64,000 nt of DNA from Chloroflexota bacterium (GCA_012799995.1 JAAZKE010000010.1:17385-81384), one strand, 5' to 3'; numbered from the stretch's first letter, positions 24,201-29,983 are shown. Notes: generated from the letters alone by a model not told the origin. Translations and numbers: made by a program.

Positions 24201-27200
24201 ACGCGACGTTTATCGTAAAGTTGACTGACGCCGAGAAAACCTATTATGAGGATTTCTATCGACAGCTCGGTACTGAACAAGGTATATCAGAACCTGATTT
24301 GGACAATTTCGTCGCTGATTCCCTTCAGACGCTTGAAGAAGCTCGAACCGAGCAATATCACAGCCTACATGCACTATATAGTTCAGTAGGTGATTCTTAC
24401 AATCCTGACTACGTCTATGTACTGTCGCAAGCAGAAAAAGATACCATCAAATCCGGCGTCAAGGTTTGGACGAAGGATGAGCTGCAGCAGCTGATCAGCG
24501 CAAACCTGCTCAAAGAAGTTTCCAGCACTTTGTCCAATAATGAAGACCCGAATATCGTTGCCAGAAATATCGCATTGGATATTAATGGATCGGTCGGAAT
24601 CTACAACGATGTACCAATGGTCATTCCGGTAGATGCTGATGGACATTTGGCTCCGATGACGGATGATCAAAAAGTGGCACTGGCTGCTGCGGAACGATCG
24701 GATGTGGCTTATGTCGGGGATACATACGAGAACACCATTTCGATTTATCAAAACAGACTTACCCTTCCAACAGGAACTTACTGGGATACAACCATATTTA
24801 AGCCAGGGCTGGGGATTCTGATTGAAAACTGGGGAATGGAATTGGTTTATAATCTTGGCGACAACCGGAATGTCTGGACGGTGACAGATGTTAACGAGAA
24901 CGTTTTAACTGTTGATCGAACCGTGTTCTCAAGCGAGTTAGGGGAATTTTTTGGTCCAATGGAAACAACGGTAAAACCAGTTATTACGACTGATCTTAGG
25001 GATTATACAGGCAAGATCAGCGAACTGTTAATCTTCTCACGCGATGACATCAATGTTGATGTTCATGGAACGATCAACGCGCTGGTAAAAGACAATCTCT
25101 TCCTCGGAGGAGGTTTGAATAAAAACAGTGACCTGAACATCGGTTCGGTTGAGTCAACCAATGGCGGTGAAATCCAGATCAAGAGTCATCGGAGTGTGAT
25201 CAACGTAGCAACAAGTTCTCAGAATGAAGCCAACGTGATTACCTCCGGGGATGTTGTTCTGGAAGCTGGTGATGGATCTGTTGGCACCACCACAAAACCG
25301 ATCTATACTGCGATAACTGGCGGAAAACTGACAGCAAGGGCATTCGAGGACGTTTTCATCACACAATGTGAACTTGTGAATGGTTCCTGCATAAGAAATA
25401 CTGCCCATCCCTATCTGATGGCAGGAAATGCGCCTGATCTGCGCCTGTCGTCCATTTATTCGCAAACAGGTTCAATCCTGTTTCAGACAGCCGGTTCCAT
25501 CCTCGATGGAGAAAACACGGACTTTGTCAAGGTTTTGGGACGGTTTGTCAATCTGATTGCCGGCAATGCGATCGGTGAATCCGATGATGCTTTGGAAGTG
25601 AAATCCGGATTCAGCAAGACCGAGCCGGCAAACGGCTGGCTGAAAGCGACTGCACTTAATAACATCAACATTGCTGATCGTGAAGGTGATTTGGGAGTGC
25701 TTAACATCCTGTCTTACCAGGGGGACGTGACTCTGTTAGCACAGGGCTCAATCCTGGATAGCGGTGATCTGATTGATCCTTATGATCCAACCTCAGCTGC
25801 AGACCCATCCAGCATCGGCGGCACGTGGCCTAAAGCGAACGTGATTGGGAAGAGCATCTCTCTGAACGCAGTTCTCGGTGCAGTTGGTGAAGCTTCAAAT
25901 GAATTTGATATCGATTCACAATATTCAGGAACCGGGACGCTTTCAGTATCAAGCGGCAATCTGTTGAACAATTATCTGATCGAAACAACTGGTGATGTGC
26001 TGCTCAACACAGTGACTGCTGGTGCAGATGTGATTTCCTTCATCACTGCTCCATCCGGCAGCATCCTCAATGGTGCTAACGATGGTGATTTCAACGTTAC
26101 CTCCGGAAAGGCCAAACTGTCTGCATCCCAGAACATTGGTACAGCTGTCAAGAACCTCACGACAAAGGTGGGCAGGCTGGAAGGTACAGCTATCAATGGA
26201 GGTATCTGGATCTACAATACAGGGGCATTGGTAACAGGCCTGGTGACCGATACGCCTGACGCAATTATCAGCGGTGGCGATGTGGTCATCAAAACAGCAG
26301 GTTCCAATACGATTGCTGCTAATGTTACAGCAGTTGATAATATTACGCTCTCCGCAATAGATTCAAGCGGTGCGGGGGATGACATCATCGTCAACCCCAA
26401 TATTGAAATCATATCTCCTTTGGGCTCCATTTTCCTGGAAGCTGGAGACGACCTGAACCTCAAGGATGGGGTGCAACTGCAGGCACTCCACGACATCTAT
26501 CTTAGAGGGGACTATAACCCAGGAGGAGACAGTTCTGATCCAGATGCATTGGGAAGTGTTGTGGAAATCCGTGGCACGCTGACACCAGGAGTTGGAAAGA
26601 ACATAAATGTTCATACTTTTGGTGATAATGACAAAGTCCACATCTATACTTCCTTCGATGGAATTATTAAAACCGGTGATGGGGACGATGAAATCCTGTT
26701 CTATGGCGATATCAAGCTGACAAACGGCGGGACAGTTGATGGCGGTGCTGGAAATGACACCTTGAATTACGCAAACTACCAGAACCCGGTCGGTATCTAC
26801 ATTAGCGGTATCGGATCAATCGATGGTGTTAAAGGAACGGAAGGACATAGCCTGTCGGGTGGGTTTGATAACATCAACGGATTCACAGGTACATCCTTAT
26901 CCGATGAAGATGTCTTCATCGGAACCGATGACGATTCAACATGGTTCATTAAAAAAGACGGCTCGATCGACTACACCATTCTGTCCAGAACGATCAATCT
27001 CAGGAATTTTAAAAAGCTGATCAGCGGTTCCGGCAATGATCGCTTCATCCTTGAAGATGGGGCAACATTCCCTGGCGATATCATCGCCAACGCTGGAACA
27101 GATACGCTGGACTTCGGTAACCTGACCACCGTGATTGATGTTGAATTGTCTGATGTCGGAAGTGTTGATGGATTTCAGGGAAATGAGCAGAGTCTGATTG

Positions 27201-29983
27201 GATTCTTTGACAACGTTGAAGTGCTGATCGGAACCAACCCAATTTATGGCAATGACATCCTGCGTGGACTTGATCAACCTTCCGAATGGCTGTTGAATAA
27301 CGGCACGGACGGTACCTATACCAGTATAGGCAGAACCCTGGTCTTCAACAATGTTGACAGCTTAATCAGTGGAACCCATGCAGATACCTTTACGATCGCT
27401 GATGGTGCGATCTCTGATGCTCATATAGACGGCGGAAGCGGTAATGATACGCTCTATAGTGGTAATCCAACAGTGCCGATAACGATTCAGTTGCTTGGGA
27501 TTGGAAGCATTGATGGCTTCACAGGTGAACAGACGAACCTCACGGGATCGTTTACCAATATCAATCATCTTGTGGGAAGTAATAATACACCTCATACACT
27601 GGCAGGGCTCAATCAACCTTCGATATGGACACTCGCTCCATCGCAACCTGATACGTATACCAGCCTTGGACGATCGATTACCTTTAGTGAGGTTGTATCG
27701 TTAGTGGGCGGTACTTCAACTGACCAGTTCGTTTTCAGCGGTGACAGAACATTCACAGGGGATATTGACGGCGGAAGCGGATTAGACACATTGGATTATG
27801 CAGCTTATGACAGTGGAATTCAGACCTATCTGACAGCATCAGGCGGCATAGATGGATTTAATGGAACTGTAACCGGGATCACCGGAAGCTTTAACAACAT
27901 CAATGAGATTGTAAATACTCCTTATGAGGATACGCTCACCGGAGCAGATCAAAACGCGGTCTGGACGCTCTCATCCAATGGCGCAGGGAACTATACCATT
28001 GGAACAAATCAGCTGATCTTCAGCGAACTGGAGACGAAAGTTGGCGGTGCAGCTGATGATGATTTTGTGATCCAGGATGGTGTAACTAATGCTGAAACGC
28101 TGGATGGCGGCCTCGGTTCCAACAAGTTGAATTATCTCAACCGGACAACTCCTGCAGAGTTCCTGCTGAACGGATTTGGAAGCAAAGTTGGATTCAGTGG
28201 AACCGAAACAACAGCCAATGCTGTTTTCGACAATATGACAGCAGTTACAGGATCGGCAATAGGACTGGATAGCCTGACTGGAATCGACTCTGATGCGGTC
28301 TGGAACATTTTTGATGGCGATCAGGTGTTGTACCAGGTGGGTTCAAATACGTTGGATATTGCCAGCGTTGAAAACTTGAACGGTGCCGCCATGAGTGACA
28401 TCTTCAAGTTTGGCGATGGCGTGACTACAAATATCAGCCTCAATGGAGGCGCTGGTGCTAACTGGTTGGATTACAGCAACTATACCTCACCGGTTTCTGT
28501 GAACTTGACTACTGGTGAAGCGACCGGGCTGCTGCCAAAGGCATTCAGAAACATCGCCAATGTCATCGGTGGCATTTCTGATGATCTGCTGATCGGTGAC
28601 AGCGGTAATAATCAGTTGCATGGCGGAGCCGGAAACGATTTCCTGTACGGTGAGAATGGCAATGACATCCTGTATGGCGGCGCGGGAATCGACTATCTTT
28701 ATGGCGGTAAGGGCGATGACAGGTTCCTCTATATCGGAAATGAAGAATTCAATGACTTTGTTCATGGTGACAGCGGGTTGAACACGCTGGATTTCTCTAC
28801 CAGCAGCAACCCGGTCAATGTCCTGCTTGAAGCAATCGGTCTCAAGACCGGTTTCAATGGCAGCCTGGCAGGGCAAAGTGGCAGCTTCAATGAAATCAAC
28901 AATCTGATCGGTACCGCACTGGCTGACACATTGACCGGTTTGAATGAATCAACTATCTGGGTGATTGGTGTGACAGGAAATAAACTGACCAGCCTGAATC
29001 GGAATCTGTACTTCAATGGCATTGAGAACTTGGTGGGAGGCAATAAATGGGATGCCTTCAGCTTCAATGATGGAGCGATATTCGATGGGAATATCGATGG
29101 CGGTCTTGGATATCTGGGCAATCTGCCTGACAACCTGATTGACTTCTCACGATACACCACACCGGTTGTTGTAGACTTGATGAATAACTACGCAAGCCCG
29201 GTCACAGGAGCGATAACCAATTTCCTGCGTATCACTGGCGGAAAAGCCAATGACCTCCTGATCGGTAACGATCTTCCAAATGTCATTGATGGCGGCCCTG
29301 GCAATGACGAGATCCATGGTATGGGTGGAAATGATGTTCTGTACACCGGTACTGGCAACAATATTGTTTATGGTGGATCTGGCAATGATTACATTTTCAG
29401 CGGAATAGGTTTCAATATCCTCTATGGTGGAGACGGCTTTGATACCGCGGACATCGAATGGACAGGGCAATATTGGATTCCGCTGGATGATATCGAATTG
29501 ATTATCCTCCATAATCCAGAAGAAACGCTCAAGCAGCGGTGGAATATCAAAGTGATCGATGTGGTCAATGGTCAGTATGCAGGCGTCGCAGATGTCGAAT
29601 ATGACGGCTTCCTGGTGAGATTGCCTTCTCTTGATCAGGTGTTTGTCTTCCGCGATACTGCGGAGCAGGTGATCTTGAGCGATGAAGATGATGCTGGCGC
29701 AGCCTTACCATTGAACATGGCGTCTGTCAAAGTAATGTCTGTACGGATGCAGAGGAGAGGAATCGAAATAAAGGGCGGTATGAGCCTGTTCCTGGTCTCC
29801 TTCGTGCTACCGGCAGACAGCGATCCAAGCCAGTACGCAATCCTGTTCTGGGATGAAAACTCGAAGACATGGATTGAAATTCCGGCAGCGTTCGTGATCG
29901 ACAGTGCAAATGGCGGTATCGGCAGACTGCAGGCCTGGGTGTCCAGAACCGGAAAGTATATCTTGGTGAAAAAAGGTTTGTAA
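6260..29983 (+). CDS. Giant secreted repeat protein (7907 aa): signal peptide, acidic Ser/Asp/Pro repeats, long beta-strand repeat region, C-terminal RTX/hemolysin-type calcium-binding repeats
   Basis: Single open frame of 23,724 nt. N-terminus MKKITFSCLLIGLALFLSMGFLSTQPVFS is signal-peptide-like; many VAVGASVSVN...VKAxIG..A.V.A repeats; C-terminal GGAGNDFLYGENGNDILYGGAGIDYLYGGKGDDRF RTX nonapeptides. Confidence 0.95.
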   Translation: MKKITFSCLLIGLALFLSMGFLSTQPVFSMEEACSNTAQAPMVDGGGPDETSAPSEERMTEPGGETNSILPDSELSESDLNPTDPPADDILSLDSPELDPIPSDDSGVNPEVSSTPESNDTPVPEEQVADSESSDDSVTDPEVIVTPDPTDLPDLLLLDELESNPGQPDDAAVTPEASSTPELTDMSVPEEQVDDSEPSDDSVTDPEVIVTPDPTDLPDLPLLDELESNPELTDGAAANPEISPTPSTEKLLDSTLTQTPKEELTEVVADSEGKDPGFIWDHIAYWFRTSCEGWNPDHGSCTPSATPFQAAINALKAKIGADGLDAPVNVFVEKATFDEELVISDISNLLDTPNGKERSINFYGGCGTGVDLPQECTNGNATLNGTVTIQNVVPLIRFTNFIFNNKIFLNGADAEIKGGAGTGGTDNTFEIVDQGGKNEFTYIGGSGSSADSKEIVLVTTSRPGGFTFAEINVGKSSEKDIVANFKSAKTDDKAQLIVIANKVKRLDISEVSLQDLVYKFEKLQKVLALAQASDNGGETTITGKMDAKSSDYGVVRFGSPTNSLTINVTAADTDLTVESFYNADFRGGLSILGSSQRNEIKIKTDLLLKGRNLHIKGHLIIVDEGKIFSTRSINTSGTPDYETAISTGDSGNILIESFKMTLSKVKLLAHAISPANATYKSGNVTILGQDTNGWNVPELNWIREKLASILVGTGLGVYVNCSEIVLTDVMIKGNDVNLRVNSGYSINERQAEDLAGILNSIVTGSGLGFFLDDLFGLAISGEMLDSISQTITDIGILNKGVLPIPIGFNARVAYSELKLNGNTSIEADGDVSLLTNASSDADLIVRSTYFGIALGVSVVRSWIDVLDNTSITSKTGNIILRSEGAGNTSITAGSYGDSTANVLPLAVAIGVSIMDSKTNVSSGTTLTAEKSVSVVANGSNVGGANASVLVFERGTRAMTFGIYTGVSNVLAKADGTITAKTAVNVRSRTPIDLSKIGSAGNNTIYIENHGLSTGERIIYRKGDNADPIEGLVDGDQYYVYVVDSNNIRLYSRPPANLTLNGVKENQIHTFTPFDPVIFTPSSAIISNEDETFTKFTFNNHNFTNNLKVWYSSLMSGPLNGLDESTEYTVELIDSNSFKLKKADGTYVKGVTFAGDTIWPHGFWFLNAAKAKTIIPVSADSTPSPIDVASSTITVPGHGFETGDMVFYSVPSGEVSRNLNVAFSFTADSDNVTQTTLKIPYGTGLKVNDKVLYIPGDNTTIAGLTSGNSYKIATIVDCNTAEPDGMCKLVTLKDSEGNNIQFGTIVTDPEATGHADYIPLHSLVKQDSYMDGHTAVGHLKEHTAYYIIKIDDDHFMLANSFEAATEYANGIAIVKPTDGTIQGHALELQVINGIGVIASLTLKEEMSSGSYYNQGRALLNTPIDYIVAKGIELTIKGIGKVFDKVKSIFGYATEKAKPEEKADPDPGFVTFSSGLGVLVSVNSVKAEAGSTAKFNSTRDIEVKSYLSHNHTNIVESESIPGREDGEKASVGASLSATVLINKNQAIIADGSELNADRDILVDAQSIYPSRILNTLQAIKNAGIGDVVGVITGTVSSTTFAFYPDLLNGLVRSVGQGNVGEDITSDMSVAGSIGVMVLDSKTYARIGDNVKINQARQNTMQNVKVSAKTDAAFAMMAGNFIFNTTPALRHDKKMECVKKFFKNIPKSVFSPFGASGGKKGIGGSFYLPVMIFKTVAEIGNNTLIHVGKQGSLQVLADTNVNNFTFVQAGSEASDGFAVAGAISYNGIFNTTTAKIAPLARITGGDVAVSANDHTQSIALVGAIAKGTSIGVGASFGVNTIIRNVSAIIGYNNESQGGPWQVVFTNTNSDPVTATAVAPFNGKPVIDTVTDGGVDTAEIQLLDTTETGDVTLAYDGVSTTINAAALTPATLETALNGLSTISDIGGVKVVAGDYGGWKIIFNNPGARKPITLGTVEATILELGRVNAYEAQTLSIGNPTQGAFRLSFQDELTEVLPWDATDSQVRAALNKLATIKNLKLDASNTPVGEVTVVKDAATGNYEITFNVYKNLDEVQFERLEASDGSIYVKANGTNQNQTIYSSMKGGAFYLTYKGANTKLLPYDAGFNDILAALQELQAIVDAGGVTVTDAQLSDGSGIINASGEIDMSAKATGSNWVFSLAAAGTTNASEKGGIGMPKAGMLERLLTHLGLAGKKMDKAGSDAFNGGAGDNISKQVENSVSGAGDLSVNVLIDKVIAAIRNAGLVTASKINVTAVNDTELRSVSGTAAITLAGENTSTGIAGSLSFNWVDGFTKAIVDDVKIAPSTLNDVKPSELTVEASRTGNIVSISAGGAGAPRQKGLAIAGSVSVNILRGSTDAVLSNIKSNSEISGPVKVVAKDNSDIVVVAGAGSYGGKVGFGAALSVNLIQSETNALFKASDLTYDGALEVNGTNENLIVSVAGAGGVSKDQLGVGGTVAVNILLSSVKAIVSEVTASSTAANGNALINALNNSSIINIAGAIGVAKNTGVGAAVAFNMIQPTIVASIRNSNLAVGDFSDPDNGDQSKIDVKAKDTSLITAIAAGGAGSEELSVAAGVSANVILSDVKASIEGISSHHIKATGDISVLASAENNIYGGSGNGAGAGKFAVGASLTFNLSQITAAAFVKGATVESYNGDIYIRSIANSDMVSVSAGGQYSGNIAVGGSVVIGILSNDISAYISDGADVTAAGSVLVSAEDDFTGVLLAGGGNAAGSTSFGASNSTFISSNIVQSYVGANVKVRGKGKKAVVKTLGADLMTPGDWKYVDNRGVFVTAVSNHAVRIFAIVGSGAGTTAITGSGTLSILNDTVKAYIGSGATVEAANDDTEDDLSSTTGDPNNSNPLTVRVFAAGKTTMWGVAGAFSGAGTSAIGVGLDVGVLTKTVEAYVDGTVNSEGDIIVQALSKEQIISVSASGAGSGSMAVEGSVGVYTLVLKTKAYVGSSAVLSAAGSILVNAYHETLAVLTVGSAGGSSSVAAGASLEVAVEVKDVHAYISNGATVNARGLGNGLTAFSGSFTETYTDVPVDENGNIIREDATVTVTRPSFDPTSVTDNTITLDVDPGWKTGDLVSYNIGDATDNAIGGLEDGISYYVIVDPSNSKKIKLATDYLNARDGIAITLDPSAATGNAHTLWRGEIAEKPYVFNLPGVLYDEDLNDDGTKDNDPNIDVLTKEREAAPESISFNGLAVSAVNKENLLTISVSAGGSGSVAVEVGALTNVVVIDVDAHIGENAKINQKADLNLDSRSSVYVLAGHDFFHVGVVASIAVSGEAAAAPGFDATVYVVDVKSQIADGAKVKAAKDVIVNANAESLFVSVAAGGSGAGMVGAGGSVGIVTMVTNTVASIGDDDGDTIGATVTTNGNVFVNAYDKANVVLVTGAIGIGVGGGGFGASVGVLVDVRKTYAIIAPYSQVTANGLGASINDKVYTKDMGSDGSFSTFPQAKGVIVQAYASDVVTTVVFAGGGGLYGGLAGAVLVDIFQSDAVAKIGEHATVTSGGDVFVNALNYTKIFNFAGTLSGGAGAVSGSVAVNVVRNNAKAIIGQAATITAIDQVQVAALSNKDTTTVSASLSGGGLGIGVSLLVNVIGSEFSTQFETEYSETERDENGELKTGTTHTHKETISADVLGDEDESGDQKVIGVVDETNDNYGQISTSLDDLYTEAPTNEDETNTADYGKLVSLKLKDVSTRVAEQDISSKAKAALEATGTAARSGTIAVIETDATVKLSGEASVLNVIAQERVNDLAIGGSVAAGGLGVGGVVAITVIGSNANAIIESGASVQAYEINVIAGLDSNIDATSVAGSISFAGGFTGQVVVLDDHANQVASIGSVDTVTTAVKAETINVKAKANRVVKANASGLTAGQIAAGFSVAVSNVDGQTLASLKAVTNQPFTMVDDFSKIKVNVNSEASVETHTLTINLAGGSVGGAAGVVTNTVKPTVEAYITESVIKSNELQVISKLQSKIISKAVAVAVTAAGGGGLNIAVVTNAPIIRAYIKNSELYKQAGIVIKTLYNADDVGNQIEGKDVFVSSTAISGAGLAGLTGSIAVIHSAPEVSTRLFGSEVQESSGFLEILSKVYNKFEVESVGGAVSGAASAVVNLAVVDNSNSKYLATINTSKFVNGYGIVIDNHVIETASSKVVGASLAGIGSGFINVAVSTLNPEVKSGIHNLIGSSFIELNPKHPDLNRKVNILAQYDGDAQAKALGVAVSAGISLGASVAVTFVDPVIEAYLTSDSDVSTLKIESDIPWIIEARQNINKDGSFVESGAISQASASGGGIFSGTGSIATAKNRPMVNAKAAVKGHLVIRNLTINALTYSLSSAETFGVSVGGVGMGASVSTADSDGTVKATFATGTTGKNVETLYVKATVNDNAYATSVSGVGGVISANGSVANATAQTDSTAEITGSSTLTSQQIDVESVARPMSLAEANGVSAGGLAVGASVATSTVKPTVKASVNANITSTILNVKAQKLTLDSILNSNAEANAAAGALIGINATVAKTYDETKVSATIGAGRTIESSQISVYALNNSKQQAITSNLVISAGGLITIAVGGSEARSTTDLETVAEVGNNTKIKQRSVSTNSFSVEASTTIDQYAQTSALAGSANVSLGSVAVAGSVSATDSNSDTRAIIGSGTIIDVNRFSLKANHQVIGKSSLNSIVGGVIGGSGAAGYNTANSTVIAEVGANSKITAEQAIELEAKNQTDLEDEKKGTTGGLVSVAGVYSDTKITLVTKINILSNAVLTTKSTDKNLIQVFAAATNIVNAKSTMTFTTGGALSGAGATNKISARNVLAEITVGADAKITSNGGMALSARTSGTLEGNADIETFGAGTVMLGSTKAEIFPINRIIVEGGAELTADNELTIAAGRSTDTSVLDSSDVYKVHARWDGFAGSLIPIEKVNAEAYIIQTNKIDIKAGSRVRAGSQLSLFTDSWNTVDLVAKAKVVSWVSLATDGITKLFSDNSVEFYAGTKLAENHASVIMNGYAESGFNRVQEITFEKLIITVYDEGNAKKNSCEVITKNVVGGISYALKLGTINQSLVDSLNAAYENLYKYGATSDLLKSFYEGEIERLKEELAKTTTPIIIDKPDPEPDVYLYPAKSVIVIRVDPIIAAAGRIDIRTGILNGSGEFNAPANPKVTITNNTPAFLEIMGITIPTETGGIYLNTSRINSNSEITTSNTRTADRLNSTNKNGVDWPASPGTAAFLLSGEAPGTEDPVIKIQNTLDINNFTLDLRKGEGAEISDETMEKIRNAIQMNWPDITVLPSSSGGSGIYNDNGKVIIKTFDGGHSSIRILNIIRAKNQQILSGGGDVYISGLTSYSIGGEASNILNYYTKNADNVYVRNGMGTITDEDYNSTLNENNVGTLVGDRITIEAEYINLNGIIQSGKDLYKLTLDSQTLAEIALYDGWHGMFLLPETTRRNPGFNVWYHTEEKLIRTDPIKSSGGFVSLTGHIVNTGYGEIRVLGGYPRVEIDNQTPFNLKLDGIDLSHKGEGILLINDLAGGTPDITGKAPHTDGNSYISSFSKTDNGIVVQTQDVRGNNSPISTTIVNSPTITYKPDASWRYGWTTVQYTTTVQYATVQRGAWLGIIPDVFQEIDDKYWGPKIVSAAEYGGNGPYFYKDDTSGLPEHNETFKRVEISNTGQVEISRRSWWTWYGSKVVELKFEKRIGYMDTYDHQVNAHQDVLINFIGYDTGHIRIQSTENGNIILNGKLINPSGDVNITAVGGAISSNDGNGTIQGVNINLISGNEIGTDIVPLSIQLMGDSGNLFARSAAGNINLKSFHGDLRIIHVNAPSGNVTLKSAGSMTKGSDPEGKITGKNITLISGGTIGTSSSDPISIDSSTNGQFGKVNISALDNIYLVERTGNLNLEKMTTEKDVWLKIIDGSLIDANKIQTRDDRTYEELLNSVYKRLQLLEETGAQDKIDNLYSSIVTIKTQEYRTYWQYRNQQDDPTNYDATFIVKLTDAEKTYYEDFYRQLGTEQGISEPDLDNFVADSLQTLEEARTEQYHSLHALYSSVGDSYNPDYVYVLSQAEKDTIKSGVKVWTKDELQQLISANLLKEVSSTLSNNEDPNIVARNIALDINGSVGIYNDVPMVIPVDADGHLAPMTDDQKVALAAAERSDVAYVGDTYENTISIYQNRLTLPTGTYWDTTIFKPGLGILIENWGMELVYNLGDNRNVWTVTDVNENVLTVDRTVFSSELGEFFGPMETTVKPVITTDLRDYTGKISELLIFSRDDINVDVHGTINALVKDNLFLGGGLNKNSDLNIGSVESTNGGEIQIKSHRSVINVATSSQNEANVITSGDVVLEAGDGSVGTTTKPIYTAITGGKLTARAFEDVFITQCELVNGSCIRNTAHPYLMAGNAPDLRLSSIYSQTGSILFQTAGSILDGENTDFVKVLGRFVNLIAGNAIGESDDALEVKSGFSKTEPANGWLKATALNNINIADREGDLGVLNILSYQGDVTLLAQGSILDSGDLIDPYDPTSAADPSSIGGTWPKANVIGKSISLNAVLGAVGEASNEFDIDSQYSGTGTLSVSSGNLLNNYLIETTGDVLLNTVTAGADVISFITAPSGSILNGANDGDFNVTSGKAKLSASQNIGTAVKNLTTKVGRLEGTAINGGIWIYNTGALVTGLVTDTPDAIISGGDVVIKTAGSNTIAANVTAVDNITLSAIDSSGAGDDIIVNPNIEIISPLGSIFLEAGDDLNLKDGVQLQALHDIYLRGDYNPGGDSSDPDALGSVVEIRGTLTPGVGKNINVHTFGDNDKVHIYTSFDGIIKTGDGDDEILFYGDIKLTNGGTVDGGAGNDTLNYANYQNPVGIYISGIGSIDGVKGTEGHSLSGGFDNINGFTGTSLSDEDVFIGTDDDSTWFIKKDGSIDYTILSRTINLRNFKKLISGSGNDRFILEDGATFPGDIIANAGTDTLDFGNLTTVIDVELSDVGSVDGFQGNEQSLIGFFDNVEVLIGTNPIYGNDILRGLDQPSEWLLNNGTDGTYTSIGRTLVFNNVDSLISGTHADTFTIADGAISDAHIDGGSGNDTLYSGNPTVPITIQLLGIGSIDGFTGEQTNLTGSFTNINHLVGSNNTPHTLAGLNQPSIWTLAPSQPDTYTSLGRSITFSEVVSLVGGTSTDQFVFSGDRTFTGDIDGGSGLDTLDYAAYDSGIQTYLTASGGIDGFNGTVTGITGSFNNINEIVNTPYEDTLTGADQNAVWTLSSNGAGNYTIGTNQLIFSELETKVGGAADDDFVIQDGVTNAETLDGGLGSNKLNYLNRTTPAEFLLNGFGSKVGFSGTETTANAVFDNMTAVTGSAIGLDSLTGIDSDAVWNIFDGDQVLYQVGSNTLDIASVENLNGAAMSDIFKFGDGVTTNISLNGGAGANWLDYSNYTSPVSVNLTTGEATGLLPKAFRNIANVIGGISDDLLIGDSGNNQLHGGAGNDFLYGENGNDILYGGAGIDYLYGGKGDDRFLYIGNEEFNDFVHGDSGLNTLDFSTSSNPVNVLLEAIGLKTGFNGSLAGQSGSFNEINNLIGTALADTLTGLNESTIWVIGVTGNKLTSLNRNLYFNGIENLVGGNKWDAFSFNDGAIFDGNIDGGLGYLGNLPDNLIDFSRYTTPVVVDLMNNYASPVTGAITNFLRITGGKANDLLIGNDLPNVIDGGPGNDEIHGMGGNDVLYTGTGNNIVYGGSGNDYIFSGIGFNILYGGDGFDTADIEWTGQYWIPLDDIELIILHNPEETLKQRWNIKVIDVVNGQYAGVADVEYDGFLVRLPSLDQVFVFRDTAEQVILSDEDDAGAALPLNMASVKVMSVRMQRRGIEIKGGMSLFLVSFVLPADSDPSQYAILFWDENSKTWIEIPAAFVIDSANGGIGRLQAWVSRTGKYILVKKGL
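6569..7010 (+). repeat. ~195-bp (65-aa) tandem repeat in acidic N-terminal region of the giant ORF
   Basis: Near-identical ~125-bp blocks at 6631-6755 and 6826-6950 (offset exactly 195 bp), encoding EEQV(A/D)DSE(S/P)SDDSVTDPEVIVTPDPTDLPDL(L/P)LLDELESNP; flanking partial copies NPEVSSTPESND / TPEASSTPELTD / NPEISPTPS. Confidence 0.85.
9240..10430 (+). repeat. Inserted 'HG-x-TG' beta modules within the giant ORF
   Basis: Recurrent IENHGLSTGERIIYRKG...YYVYVVDSNNIRLYS / FNNHNFTNNLKVWYSS...YTVELIDSNSFKLKK / VPGHGFETGDMVFYSVPSG...YYIIKIDDDHFMLAN. Another copy at ~15490-15750 (WKTGDLVSYNIGD...YYVIVDPSNSKKIKLA). Confidence 0.7.
11815..12715 (+). repeat. Inserted module repeats (GxFxLxYxG...LPWDAxxxxVxAALxxLxxI type) within the giant ORF
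   Basis: ETGDVTLAYDGVSTTINAAALTPATLETALNGLSTI / TQGAFRLSFQDELTEVLPWDATDSQVRAALNKLATI / KGGAFYLTYKGANTKLLPYDAGFNDILAALQELQAI. Confidence 0.75.
26741..29200 (+). repeat. ~113-aa degenerate tandem repeat, about 8 units, in the C-terminal part of the giant ORF
   Basis: GG.G.DTLDY-type motif recurs at about 26741, 27086, 27431, 27770, 28106, 28445, 28766 and 29098 (spacing ~320-345 nt), each followed by GxGSxDGFxGT...GSFxNIN...DxLxGL...W. Confidence 0.8.
28569..28730 (+). repeat. RTX nonapeptide block 1
   Basis: GISDDLLIGDSGNNQLHGGAGNDFLYGENGNDILYGGAGIDYLYGGKGDDRF. Confidence 0.9.
29237..29455 (+). repeat. RTX nonapeptide block 2
   Basis: GGKANDLLIGNDLPNVIDGGPGNDEIHGMGGNDVLYTGTGNNIVYGGSGNDYIFSGIGFNILYGGDGFDTADI. 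Confidence 0.88.

Noticed and set aside
6260-29983. Considered whether the giant repeats are a CRISPR array or satellite DNA
   Set aside because: The repeats are diverged at DNA level, keep one open frame and encode recognisable protein motifs; no spacer-repeat periodicity.
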